DNA of 23,426 nucleotides from Candidatus Roizmanbacteria bacterium CG_4_10_14_0_8_um_filter_39_9 (GTDB lineage: Bacteria; Patescibacteriota; Microgenomatia; UBA1406; GWC2-37-13). Below are positions 1 through 7,849 of this stretch, one piece after another. A program made the translations under genes and the position numbers. The notes below the pieces were generated by a model, which was not told the DNA's origin, made no database searches, and saw only the letters and a list, made by a program, of their open reading frames with translations. Each line of letters opens with the position of its first letter. The first letter of the stretch is position 1. The DNA lies in assembly GCA_002784505.1 (NCBI GenBank), contig PFLF01000114.1:1-23426 (forward strand), written 5' to 3'.

Positions 1-855
1 GTCGGTCTTTTATCTGTCTTTTCGTATCCCTTTCTGTCTCATGATTTTTTTAACTACATGTTTGATGCAAAGATATTTACCTACTATCATCAGAATCCCT
101 ATTTGCAAAAAGCCCTTGATTTCCCGGCTGACAAATGGACCAGGTTTATGCACTGGACCCATCGGACCTATCCATATGGTCCCGCATTTCTACTACTCAG
201 TTTTATCCCTGCATTTTTGGGAATGGGCAAATTCACTTTTTCATTTATATTATTTAAGGGCTTATTCATTGCGAGTTATATCATCTCGGTGTGGCTACTT
301 TCAAAGCTCGACCGCAAATGGGCAATCATGTTTGCAACAAATCCGCTTATCATTATGGAGGGCCTTGTTTCGTCCCACAATGACATGATCGGGTTGACAC
401 TAGCCGTTGCCGGCATATATTTTCTTTTCAAAAAGAAAAACAGGTGGGGAAGAATATTGTTACTCTCATCATTCGGAATAAAATATATTAACTTACCCGC
501 ACTAGGTATAATAATTAAAGAAAAAAAAGTAATTTTGATTTCGTTTATCATCCAATTACTTCTTTTGGGTTATTTGTCTTTCAAAATGGAAATACAACCG
601 TGGTACTTTTTGGCGCTTTTTGCGTATTTACCTTTTTATCCTGATTTGATCAATAAGCTTCAGGTCTTTTTTTTCGGACTTCTGATATCATATTATCCCT
701 ACATTAGGTTTGGGGGTTGGGATACGGCCGAAAAGGTTAATATGAAGCATCAAATCATTCTGTTCTTTTTCGTACTTAATCTCCTTTATTTAGGATTTGA
801 CTTTATTCGTCACACTTACAAAGTGAATTCAAGAAAGCGCCAACTTCATTCTTAA
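1..855 (+). CDS. GT-C polytopic glycosyltransferase (partial, 5' end off window)
   Basis: The reading frame is open from base 1, so the true start lies outside the window; the Met at 58 is internal. The visible 284 residues start in an extracytoplasmic loop with an acidic, aromatic motif (HDFFNYMFDAKI followed by YYHQNPY) of the kind found after the first helix of GT-C enzymes. About seven hydrophobic helices follow, then a basic tail. GT-C enzymes of this type transfer sugars from polyprenyl-phosphate donors on the outer face of the membrane. The last 53 bases overlap the convergent GT2 gene. Class assignment is good; donor and acceptor are unknown. A GT87- or GT39-like mannosyltransferase is equally possible. 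Confidence 0.8.
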   Translation, partial: VGLLSVFSYPFLSHDFFNYMFDAKIFTYYHQNPYLQKALDFPADKWTRFMHWTHRTYPYGPAFLLLSFIPAFLGMGKFTFSFILFKGLFIASYIISVWLLSKLDRKWAIMFATNPLIIMEGLVSSHNDMIGLTLAVAGIYFLFKKKNRWGRILLLSSFGIKYINLPALGIIIKEKKVILISFIIQLLLLGYLSFKMEIQPWYFLALFAYLPFYPDLINKLQVFFFGLLISYYPYIRFGGWDTAEKVNMKHQIILFFFVLNLLYLGFDFIRHTYKVNSRKRQLHS

Positions 856-1645
856 TCAGATGTATCTTCGTCCGGAGAGGTGCATACTTCAGCCCAAACC
901 GGAGTCGGTTCTTTTTTTGGTACTGCGTATGAATAGTCGAACCGGATCCACCCGTTGACTGCGCATTTTTATGCCAGAGAATAACTGATGGGTCATAATA
1001 GAGAGAAACGCCTGTGCGCTTCGCCCGTTCGCAGTAATCAGCGTCCTCATAGTAAAGGAAGTATTCTTCATCCCAGAGACCAAGTTTGAGTGATGTGTCC
1101 GCATCATATGCCATAAGGCAGCCGGTTATGAAATCTGTCTTTTCAAACTGGTTAAATTGACCGTGATCAACTTCATCAACGCCACGGTGATTTGTCACAC
1201 AATTTCTCCAGTCATTTATTCCTCCGGCATACCACAGGACCGTGCCCAAATCATGTTTTGTATACCGGTCTTTATGATATTCATATCCTGCGCCGTAATA
1301 AATTTTGCCTCCGATGAGCGACAGGGGATGGGATACGATACTTTTTTTTAATTTTTCAACAAATTGCGAGGGTACCTCGACGTCACAGTTCATGACGGCA
1401 AGTAGATTATATCTATCGTTTAACGCCTGATGGATACCCAGATTTGCTCCGTGCGCATATCCTTTATTCTTTCCCGGAATGTAGGTAACGTAGCGCGGAT
1501 AGTCATAGTCTTTCTTTTCATCGCTCAGATCGACCACATATATGCGAAAATCAAGATCAGTCTGTACATCGAATGTTTTGAAATAGTTGCTCAGAATGGT
1601 ATAATTATTATAGACAACGGTAACAATGGCAAGCGTATGAGACAT
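803..1645 (-). CDS. GT2 family glycosyltransferase, rhamnosyltransferase-like
   Basis: A 280-residue, probably cytosolic GT-A enzyme that would move a sugar from a nucleotide sugar to a growing lipid-linked glycan. The N-terminus has the GT2 strand AIVTVVYNNY (residues 6-15). The metal-binding motif reads NCDVEV (D88, E90), and GLWDEEYFLYYEDADYCER follows near residues 190-210, as in WbbL/RfbF-type rhamnosyltransferases. A late WHK is also typical. I chose the ATG at 1645 over the in-frame ATG at 1654, because the latter overlaps a TATAAT -10 box (1658-1653) and would not be transcribed from it. The gene starts inside the divergent membrane-protein gene (9 bp overlap) and ends 53 bp inside the preceding convergent gene. 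Sugar specificity is not determined. Confidence 0.9.
   Translation of the reverse strand: MSHTLAIVTVVYNNYTILSNYFKTFDVQTDLDFRIYVVDLSDEKKDYDYPRYVTYIPGKNKGYAHGANLGIHQALNDRYNLLAVMNCDVEVPSQFVEKLKKSIVSHPLSLIGGKIYYGAGYEYHKDRYTKHDLGTVLWYAGGINDWRNCVTNHRGVDEVDHGQFNQFEKTDFITGCLMAYDADTSLKLGLWDEEYFLYYEDADYCERAKRTGVSLYYDPSVILWHKNAQSTGGSGSTIHTQYQKKNRLRFGLKYAPLRTKIHLIKNEVGAFLNSLCKCDE
1597..1605 (+). promoter_or_regulatory. Predicted extended -10 promoter for the membrane GT at 1637
   Basis: TGGTATAAT (hexamer 1600-1605) has TTGAAA at 1578-1583, a 16-bp spacer. Predicted transcription start is near 1612, giving a leader of about 25 nt, the longest in the window. This is the only promoter here with both a good -35 and an extended -10. 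It lies wholly inside the opposite-strand GT2 gene, over the codons for its conserved N-terminal motif. Confidence 0.6.
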
Positions 1646-3304
1646 ATAATTCATTATATCAACAGCTTTATAAAAAAACCAAACTGGACCCTACTTCTTT
1701 TTGTCGGCATCTTTCTTGTTTTTTTTACGAACACCCTTTACGTCATGTATCCGGATGAATTTGTAAATATCTTAGCCGGTAAGTTTATCAATATGGGGAA
1801 GGTTCCGTACCGGGACTTTTTTGATCATCACCTTGCGGGAGCATGGTATTTAGCCGCAATCCTCCAATGGTTTTCATTTGGATCGTATGTATTATTCAGA
1901 TTCTGGTGGGGAGCATTTGCCTTTCTCTGTTTACTTGGAACAGCACGTTATATTAAGAAGCGAAAGTCTTCTGCTTATCCATATTTTCTGGCGTACTTTA
2001 CGGTCTATCCATTCATCACTGTTTACTACTGGACACATCTGTTTTTAGCTGACAGCTTGGCATTTCTATTTTTTTCAATCATCTTTTGGCTTCTTATGGT
2101 TGAGACTTTTGAGAAAGACACCAATGAAAAATTTATCTATAAACTATCATTCGTTAACTTTCTCTTTGTATTTTCCTCATTAACGTTTATTTATATTGCA
2201 ATTCCGTTTTATGTATGGATGCTCTATCTTTTAGTAGGGAAGCAGTTCAACTGGGCAAAGGTATTTAAACTTGTTGGTATAAGCATGGTTCCGTATGTTT
2301 TATACGGGCTGTACCTTCTTGTTTCAAATTCGTGGCGAGAATTTTATATCTCGAATTTTGTATACAACACAACGCTCTACATAAGTATTCCGAACTTCGT
2401 AAAAGGTCCGCATTTCAATCCGATCAAATTTGCGCTCACCCTTATTTTTAACTTCTATGAGTCATATATTCCTCTTCTTGTCCGTATAAAAGAATTTAAT
2501 TTATTTTTTCCGGTCGATCTGACACTTGCTTTAGGAAGCTTTTTGTTGCTTCTTTTCATGTTTTTCGAAAATAAAATTGCATTTTTCTTGTTCTTTATCA
2601 TCCTTTCTTTTTCAGCCCCCCGAAGCAATCTTATGAAAATAGGTGAGACTGATTATCAGTCGGGGATGTTTATTGCCTTGGGCATGATTTCGGCATTAAT
2701 GGTATTTTGGCGATATAAATTTGTCATATTTAAAGAAGAATATTTAGGGTTCTTTAAAAAGTTATTAGTCTCACTTCTTCTTTTTTACTTTGTGTTCGGA
2801 CTTCTTTTCCTTATCAAAAATACTTATGATAAATTTTATCTCCGCCATACCCAAAAAATGCCGGGCATTTATAACGTTGCCTACTCTGCTTCATTTATCG
2901 ATGAGATTACCGAAAAAGGGGATTACTTCTGGGTCGGGCCATACGAGCCCAATGAAGCCTTTTTCGTGAAAAAAGCGATGTTACCGGGCAAATTTCCCAC
3001 ACTCCTTCCTCAGTTTCGGGAAAGTGAATACTTTAGATCCGAGTTTTTGAAACAGTTTGAAATAAATCCGCCCAAAATAATTATCTATAAACATGAAGCC
3101 TCCATCTTTATGACTCCCGCCATGGAGTTTGGAAAGTTCTTTGTGGATTGGATGAAGGGTCGCTATACTTCAATTGAAGAAATGCCGGGCGTTCAGGTAC
3201 AAAACAGCCCAACATCATTTAATCTGAAGACCGACCTGTATCTTCTGAATTCGGATAAGACCAACCTCCTTCAAAGACTTCGTGAAAAGGGATACATAAA
3301 ATAA
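1637..3304 (+). CDS. GT39-like polytopic membrane glycosyltransferase
   Basis: A 555-residue integral membrane protein with about ten hydrophobic helices and a soluble C-terminal domain from about residue 440. After helix 1, MYPDEF (D40, E41) matches the acidic pair that acts as catalytic base in ArnT/PMT-type GT-C enzymes. PYRDFFDHHLAG follows, a loop common in bacterial GT39-like proteins. It would use a polyprenyl-phosphate sugar outside the membrane. The frame stays open upstream to 1430, but those codons are the antisense of the GT2 gene. The ATG at 1637, giving MRHIIHYINSFIKKPNW before the first helix, fits the promoter at 1597-1605. It ends 12 bp before the next convergent gene with no terminator visible. 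Acceptor unknown. Confidence 0.85.
   Translation: MRHIIHYINSFIKKPNWTLLLFVGIFLVFFTNTLYVMYPDEFVNILAGKFINMGKVPYRDFFDHHLAGAWYLAAILQWFSFGSYVLFRFWWGAFAFLCLLGTARYIKKRKSSAYPYFLAYFTVYPFITVYYWTHLFLADSLAFLFFSIIFWLLMVETFEKDTNEKFIYKLSFVNFLFVFSSLTFIYIAIPFYVWMLYLLVGKQFNWAKVFKLVGISMVPYVLYGLYLLVSNSWREFYISNFVYNTTLYISIPNFVKGPHFNPIKFALTLIFNFYESYIPLLVRIKEFNLFFPVDLTLALGSFLLLLFMFFENKIAFFLFFIILSFSAPRSNLMKIGETDYQSGMFIALGMISALMVFWRYKFVIFKEEYLGFFKKLLVSLLLFYFVFGLLFLIKNTYDKFYLRHTQKMPGIYNVAYSASFIDEITEKGDYFWVGPYEPNEAFFVKKAMLPGKFPTLLPQFRESEYFRSEFLKQFEINPPKIIIYKHEASIFMTPAMEFGKFFVDWMKGRYTSIEEMPGVQVQNSPTSFNLKTDLYLLNSDKTNLLQRLREKGYIK
1653..1661 (-). promoter_or_regulatory. Predicted extended -10 promoter for the GT2 gene (start 1645)
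   Basis: On the minus strand TGATATAAT lies 7 nt upstream of the ATG at 1645, with hexamer at 1658-1653. A start about 7 nt after the hexamer falls at 1646-1645, predicting a leaderless mRNA. TTGGTT lies 18 bp upstream of the hexamer as a weak -35. The box sits in the first codons of the divergent gene. Confidence 0.55.
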
Positions 3305-3316
3305 GAAGAATTGCCC

Positions 3317-3880
3317 TTAATCAATCTTCACAGAAGCGGTAACATACCACGCCTTGTCTTGCAGAAGTTTTTTGTCCTTGTCTTTGTAGTCGTAAAAGGC
3401 ATTTGCGGTAATCATTTCGGAGATTGGTTTAATAAAGACAATTCTCACTACGTTTTTTTCTTCAAAGTAAATTAGTTCATTTTTATTTTCAAACAGTATT
3501 TTTTTACCGGTTATATTAACCGGGGGCCATTTGCGATTGAGGTCTGGCAGGGGAATAAGCGATTCATAGCTTGTAATTTTATCTGATTTAAATGTAACAA
3601 ATGGGTTAGGATATGCGTTTTTGTTGAAAGTCAGAATTCCCGGATAATACATTTCTCTGAGCTTCCAGAAGTCCTGAGCATTAATTAACCCGTGTGATTG
3701 GGTATTAGTTATAAATCCTTGAAGTCTTTCTGCTCTTTGGGAAGGAAAGAACACCGACGAATATCGAGGGCTTACCGAAATGAATATCAAAATGAGCAAT
3801 GAAATAAAAGAAAAAGCAATCAATTGATGATACAATGGAGGCATGTTTCTCAAGGAAAAACGGTCGGTATTTATTTTCAT
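3317..3880 (-). CDS. Small membrane-anchored protein, unrecognised
   Basis: I do not recognise this family. With the ATG at 3880 it has 187 residues: a basic N-terminus, one transmembrane helix (about residues 20-40) and a roughly 145-residue soluble domain rich in beta-prone segments, probably extracytoplasmic. The start is uncertain. The ATG at 3880 lies 10 nt after a TGATATAAT box and fits the near-leaderless pattern of the window. The ATG at 3844 would give 175 residues and a start codon sharing two bases with the divergent gene's ATG. The frame is open to 3931, but the farther Mets precede or overlap the -10 box. It could be an assembly or accessory factor for the adjacent PTPS-related membrane protein; that is only a guess from position. 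Confidence 0.65.
   Translation of the reverse strand: MKINTDRFSLRNMPPLYHQLIAFSFISLLILIFISVSPRYSSVFFPSQRAERLQGFITNTQSHGLINAQDFWKLREMYYPGILTFNKNAYPNPFVTFKSDKITSYESLIPLPDLNRKWPPVNITGKKILFENKNELIYFEEKNVVRIVFIKPISEMITANAFYDYKDKDKKLLQDKAWYVTASVKID
3828..3836 (+). promoter_or_regulatory. Predicted extended -10 promoter for the PTPS-related gene at 3843
   Basis: TGATACAAT (hexamer 3831-3836) ends 6 nt before the ATG at 3843, so the predicted start falls on the A of the ATG: a leaderless mRNA. No convincing -35 is seen. A GGAGG at 3837-3841 is only 1 nt from the ATG and would lie upstream of the predicted start, so it is unlikely to be a ribosome-binding site. Confidence 0.45.
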
Positions 3881-5522
3881 TTTCATCCTCATTATATCAC
3901 TCATCTTTACGGTTGACCTTCTATTGAACAAGGGTCAGCCGGCAACGTTTGATGGACCGACTCATTTAACAAATATTGCCCAGTTCTATAAGGCAATGAA
4001 AGAGGGCGAGTGGAAACCTACCTGGTCTGATGGATTTGCAAATTATGGTATGCCAATTCCGATCATAGCTCAACAAACAACTTCATATATGGGCGCATGG
4101 CTTAATTTTGCGCTACACAACGTCATTTTCTCATACAATGTCGTTGTCTTGATTGGTGCCTTTTTCTCCCTCATATTTTTTTATCTTTTTTTAAGACTTC
4201 ATACAAATGTGCGGGGTGCATTTCTTGGAACATTTTTGTTTAATGTGGCTCCATACCGTATCTTGAACATTTATATTCGCGGGGCAATCCCTGAGTTTTT
4301 TGCAGGAGTATTTTTTCCACTCATTTTGATTGCACTATATAAATGGATTAAGGAAGAAAAAAAATATGCACCGTTTTTGTTTGCAGCAGCGGTTGGAGGA
4401 CTATTATTGACTCATCCGTTTATGTTGGTTATTTACGCATTTTTTATTGTTCCGTATGCAGGGCTTCTTATCTATAAGAAAAAAAATATTCCGCCTAAAT
4501 TGGGGATCTTGGGGATATTCGGGGTATTGGGAATAGGATCAGTAGGGTACTATCTCATTCCTCTATTTCTGGAACTTAAATATTTTTATTACGGTACCGG
4601 GAATCGATTTTTGCCCGATCAATATTTAAGACTGCAAAATTATATTGCACCTGCTTGGCCTTATTTTTATCGGGATGATATCATGACGCGCGGACATTTT
4701 ATTCATTTTGGGCTTATTGAATCAGTTATTTTTGCGTTAAGTATTATTTTATTGGCAGTTGCGTTATTAAAGAAACGATTTATTAATAATATTATTTTGA
4801 TAACAATCCCTATTGGACTCATTACCATATTTATGACTTCTCAGTTTGCCATTCCATTATACAAGCACATATCAATGCTTGGAAAAATTCAGCATCCGTG
4901 GCGGATGATGTCAATGTTTATTTATATTTCGCCTATTTTGTTGGCCATCTATTCAAAGAATTGGAATAGATGGTTGGTTTGCCTCTTCATAATCATTATT
5001 GCAGTTATACGGTTTCCTCAACTATACGGAAAAAATTATCAATTTGTCCCAGAATCAACCTATTTTTTTACCAAAGAAAATTTACACGGCGAAGTGTTGA
5101 ACATCATTTGGACTGGGCCGACTCAGAACTATCCGGTAAAGGTTAATAAACCTGAGATTATTGCAGGAAAGGGGATTATCGATAACTCTGAGATTCATAA
5201 TTCCTGGAGAACATATGAGATACGAGCATCTGAAAAAATCCGTATGGTCGATTATACATTCTATTTTCCCGGGTGGAAGGTTTATATTGATGGAGTGCCA
5301 ACTACCATCGAGTTTCAGGATATGAACTATCGGGGGGTGATCACATACTACGTGCCGGAGGGAAAACACATGGTTCTTGTCAAGTTTGAAGATACAAGGG
5401 TAAGGATGCTTTCAAACGCAGTTTCAATTTTATCCCTCCTTGCATTTGGGGTGCTTGCACTGGTCGAAAAAAGATATAAAGTGCTGGGGAAAATGATCAA
5501 GCCTAAAGCATCTTCGAAATAA
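3843..5522 (+). CDS. PTPS-related / YfhO-like polytopic membrane protein
   Basis: A 559-residue membrane protein resembling the family named '6-pyruvoyl-tetrahydropterin synthase-related' (PF10131). Despite the name, this family is GT-C-like and not a pterin enzyme. Helix 1 (about residues 8-28) is followed by TFDGPTH (D37, H41) and a loop with WSDGFANYGMPI. About ten more helices follow. A small extracytoplasmic beta domain (about 473-522, starting FYFPGWKVYIDG) precedes one last helix, as in YfhO proteins. It probably modifies a surface glycan with a lipid-linked sugar. Its start overlaps the divergent small protein, and its last 20 bp overlap the convergent GT2 gene. A homologue with the same C-terminal layout lies at 7819-9483. 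Confidence 0.8.
   Translation: MFLKEKRSVFIFIFILIISLIFTVDLLLNKGQPATFDGPTHLTNIAQFYKAMKEGEWKPTWSDGFANYGMPIPIIAQQTTSYMGAWLNFALHNVIFSYNVVVLIGAFFSLIFFYLFLRLHTNVRGAFLGTFLFNVAPYRILNIYIRGAIPEFFAGVFFPLILIALYKWIKEEKKYAPFLFAAAVGGLLLTHPFMLVIYAFFIVPYAGLLIYKKKNIPPKLGILGIFGVLGIGSVGYYLIPLFLELKYFYYGTGNRFLPDQYLRLQNYIAPAWPYFYRDDIMTRGHFIHFGLIESVIFALSIILLAVALLKKRFINNIILITIPIGLITIFMTSQFAIPLYKHISMLGKIQHPWRMMSMFIYISPILLAIYSKNWNRWLVCLFIIIIAVIRFPQLYGKNYQFVPESTYFFTKENLHGEVLNIIWTGPTQNYPVKVNKPEIIAGKGIIDNSEIHNSWRTYEIRASEKIRMVDYTFYFPGWKVYIDGVPTTIEFQDMNYRGVITYYVPEGKHMVLVKFEDTRVRMLSNAVSILSLLAFGVLALVEKRYKVLGKMIKPKASSK
3891..3899 (-). promoter_or_regulatory. Predicted extended -10 promoter for the small membrane protein
   Basis: Minus-strand TGATATAAT (hexamer 3896-3891) lies inside the start of the divergent gene. 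The predicted transcription start is near 3884, four bases before the ATG at 3880. The nine-base box is identical to the one preceding the GT2 gene at 1661-1653. Confidence 0.5.
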
Positions 5523-6399
5523 TGTGGTCCTTCACACTTTTCTTTTGTAGATTTTTTTTATCCATCCAATGCTGTGTCTCAAGCAAACCATGTTTGAAGT
5601 AGGTCTGAGCAGTCCTCGATAAATTAATAGCACTTTCATTTGGGTATTTTTTCATTTCCCATAGGTAGAAATATACTAAGAAACTGTAAAACATCTGAAG
5701 AGTTGCCAGGACAAATCCATGAGCCCCATCTTTATACCCTTCCAGTGCAAAAAAACGACTGATAAACTCAGAAATTGCACGCTTCATCGCGTCCCCCAAT
5801 GTAAAGGGGGTTTTGCCGGTATACATTTCAGTCGCTCGCGCTTTGGCATACCGTACTGCTTTTGACATATATTCATCTATCGTTTCATAGTTGTGATGAA
5901 TGATTGCATATTTTTCCATTGGCTCCACCTTAAACTCATTTCCCTGTGTCTGCGGTTGCTCATGAATAAGTTTTGGCCAGACAACGGCGCGTTTATCAAA
6001 AAGCCGTATCTGATAGTCGGGCCACCAGCGGGAATGCTCGATCCACTTTCCAAGGATTATATTTTTTCGGGGGATCGAATAGTATTGGAAAGAAGATAGA
6101 TCTTTTGCACAGAGATCTTTCAGGTCTTTTGGTAGTATTTCGTCCGGATCAAGGAAGAGGACATAATCATTTTTTGCCTGTTTTTTAAGCTTGTCACGGA
6201 TGAGTTCAACATAGGGAACGTATTCGTTTATTTCAACTATAGTCACATGTTCATACTTCTTTATCGCTTCTTTGAGTTGCGGGTCAATGCCTATATCTCC
6301 AATAATTATTTCTGATACAAAATCCGCAACAGAGTCCATCGACTCAAGGGCATGAGGGGGGCTACCTTTAATAACAATGATGGCGGTAATAGGTTGCAT
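5503..6399 (-). CDS. GT2 family glycosyltransferase, WaaE/KdtX-like
   Basis: A 298-residue cytosolic glycosyltransferase. The N-terminus MQPITAIIVI and the metal-binding FLDPDEILP (D84, D86, E87) match the WaaE/KdtX-type GT2 group that adds glucose or heptose to lipid-linked cores. IRLFDKRAVVWP and a late HHNYETIDEYMSKAVRYA are also typical of that group. I chose the ATG at 6399; the frame is open to 6504, but those codons overlap the flippase gene in antisense-free tandem. The start lies 4 nt after the flippase stop, so the genes are probably cotranscribed and translationally coupled. No Shine-Dalgarno is visible. The C-terminus is helical and may sit on the membrane. The exact sugar is unknown. 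Confidence 0.88.
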   Translation of the reverse strand: MQPITAIIVIKGSPPHALESMDSVADFVSEIIIGDIGIDPQLKEAIKKYEHVTIVEINEYVPYVELIRDKLKKQAKNDYVLFLDPDEILPKDLKDLCAKDLSSFQYYSIPRKNIILGKWIEHSRWWPDYQIRLFDKRAVVWPKLIHEQPQTQGNEFKVEPMEKYAIIHHNYETIDEYMSKAVRYAKARATEMYTGKTPFTLGDAMKRAISEFISRFFALEGYKDGAHGFVLATLQMFYSFLVYFYLWEMKKYPNESAINLSRTAQTYFKHGLLETQHWMDKKNLQKKSVKDHIISKML

Positions 6400-6403
6400 A
6401 GAC

Positions 6404-7849
6404 TTAGTGAACAAATAGTGACCGTAATTCTTTAAGTATATTGGTTTTGAATAAAAAGAGAAGAGAATAATAATAGGTGGCAATACCACAAGTTGCGGAG
6501 ACAACGATTCCCATATACAGATTCGGAATTATTTTTAATAGGAGAGACATCACAATTCCCATGAGGAGGCTGGCAATAATTCCTTTGTGGATAGAATGAA
6601 AAAAATGGAACTCAACATAACACCTTGCTTGTGTTGAAACAAGTAGTGAGGATGATGCGATGATGAGAAGGACTAATGGGAATCCGATAGAGCCAAACCA
6701 CGTCGTAAAAAGGGGTGTCAGGATCCATGTGGCGACTGTCCATGCGAGCATGATTGAAAACGATATCTTTACTTTCCCCAGCGCGTTAAACAAATTCATA
6801 AACGGAGAAGAATAGGAGGAAAAAAGAGCTGAAAGACAAAATAGATAGAAAAGAGGGAGCGCCGGCGCCCATTTCCCGTACTTTGGGATGATAAACACAA
6901 CTTTTTCCATAAAAAGCGCTATGGTCATAATACTCGGGGCGAGAACGAGTGTCTGATAGTACAATATTTTGTCGATAATCTGACCGATCTTTTCTCTATC
7001 ATGCTGAATACGTGAGATAACCGGAAACAGAACCCGGCTGATATTATCCATAATAATGCGAATCGGTGCCTCGGCCCATTTTTTAGCCCAGCCAATATAG
7101 CCCAACGCTTCAAATCCAAGAATTTTCCCCAAAAACAAAGTGATAAGGTCATCTTTAAAAAGGGCAAGAAATGAACTTGCTTGGAAAGGGACTCCGAACT
7201 TGAGAAGACCCTTAAGACTTTCCTTTGAAATACCTACTTTTATTTTCCATGGAGACAGAATATATATAAGTACCAACCCAACAATCGCTCTCATAAGCAC
7301 TCCATAAGTAAAACTTTGCAGTCCGAATTTTAAGAGCGCAAAGACAATCACCGAAAGATAGAATACTGTATTCTCAACTATTTGAACAAGAACAATTTTT
7401 TGAAACTGAATTTTGCGCTCCAAAAAAATTGAAGGGATGGTTTTAAGTGAAGAGATAAAAAAAGACATAAGAAGAGCCTGATACAGATATACGCCTTCTG
7501 TGGGTAACTTGTAAAAATCTTTCACAAAATTACTTGCCATGAAGCCGATAGTAACGGCAGTAATAATCATTGCCTGTTGCACGGTAAAGGTGGTGCTGAT
7601 ATCTTCATCCTTTATTTCTTTTTTTTGGATGAGAGATGCTGCCAGACCGATATCAGAAAAATAATTGAGTACAGAGATAATAGAAAGCGTTGTTATATAG
7701 ATGCCAAATACCGTCGGAGAAAGAAGAATGGTTACTGCAAGATTGGCGGCAAGACCCAAGAAAGCAGAATACCCGCTTTGAAAAAACAGGCTCAGAGTAC
7801 TTACGAGTGTTTTTTTCTTTATTTGAGAATAGCCCTCAGTTTGTTCCAT
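6404..7849 (-). CDS. Wzx-type oligosaccharide flippase
   Basis: A 481-residue polytopic protein with 12-14 predicted helices, the normal size for the polysaccharide biosynthesis/export family (MOP superfamily, PF01943/PF13440). The segment NYFSDIGLAASLIQKKEIKD near residues 62-81, followed by DISTTFTVQQ, is characteristic. It would flip undecaprenyl- or polyprenyl-pyrophosphate-linked oligosaccharides across the membrane. Its first 31 bases overlap the upstream PTPS-related gene, and the WaaE-like GT2 follows 4 nt after its stop, so the three form one operon. No Shine-Dalgarno precedes the ATG; re-initiation after the upstream stop is a plausible mode. A teichoic-acid or lipid-II-like substrate cannot be excluded. 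Confidence 0.9.
   Translation of the reverse strand: MEQTEGYSQIKKKTLVSTLSLFFQSGYSAFLGLAANLAVTILLSPTVFGIYITTLSIISVLNYFSDIGLAASLIQKKEIKDEDISTTFTVQQAMIITAVTIGFMASNFVKDFYKLPTEGVYLYQALLMSFFISSLKTIPSIFLERKIQFQKIVLVQIVENTVFYLSVIVFALLKFGLQSFTYGVLMRAIVGLVLIYILSPWKIKVGISKESLKGLLKFGVPFQASSFLALFKDDLITLFLGKILGFEALGYIGWAKKWAEAPIRIIMDNISRVLFPVISRIQHDREKIGQIIDKILYYQTLVLAPSIMTIALFMEKVVFIIPKYGKWAPALPLFYLFCLSALFSSYSSPFMNLFNALGKVKISFSIMLAWTVATWILTPLFTTWFGSIGFPLVLLIIASSSLLVSTQARCYVEFHFFHSIHKGIIASLLMGIVMSLLLKIIPNLYMGIVVSATCGIATYYYSLLFLFKTNILKELRSLFVH

Noticed and set aside
1430..1636. Longer N-terminus for the 1637 gene
   Set aside because: The added codons are the antisense of the GT2 N-terminus. The ATG at 1637 gives a normal basic leader and helix, and the best promoter of the window (1578-1605) lies inside the extension.
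3837..3841. GGAGG as a Shine-Dalgarno for the gene at 3843
   Set aside because: It is 1 nt from the ATG, too close for ribosome binding, and upstream of the transcription start expected from TGATACAAT. No in-frame Met lies close downstream to use it.
5082..5369. Minus-strand reading frame inside the 3843 gene
   Set aside because: It is an antisense shadow of the conserved YfhO-like C-terminal domain, with no helix pattern, motif or promoter of its own.
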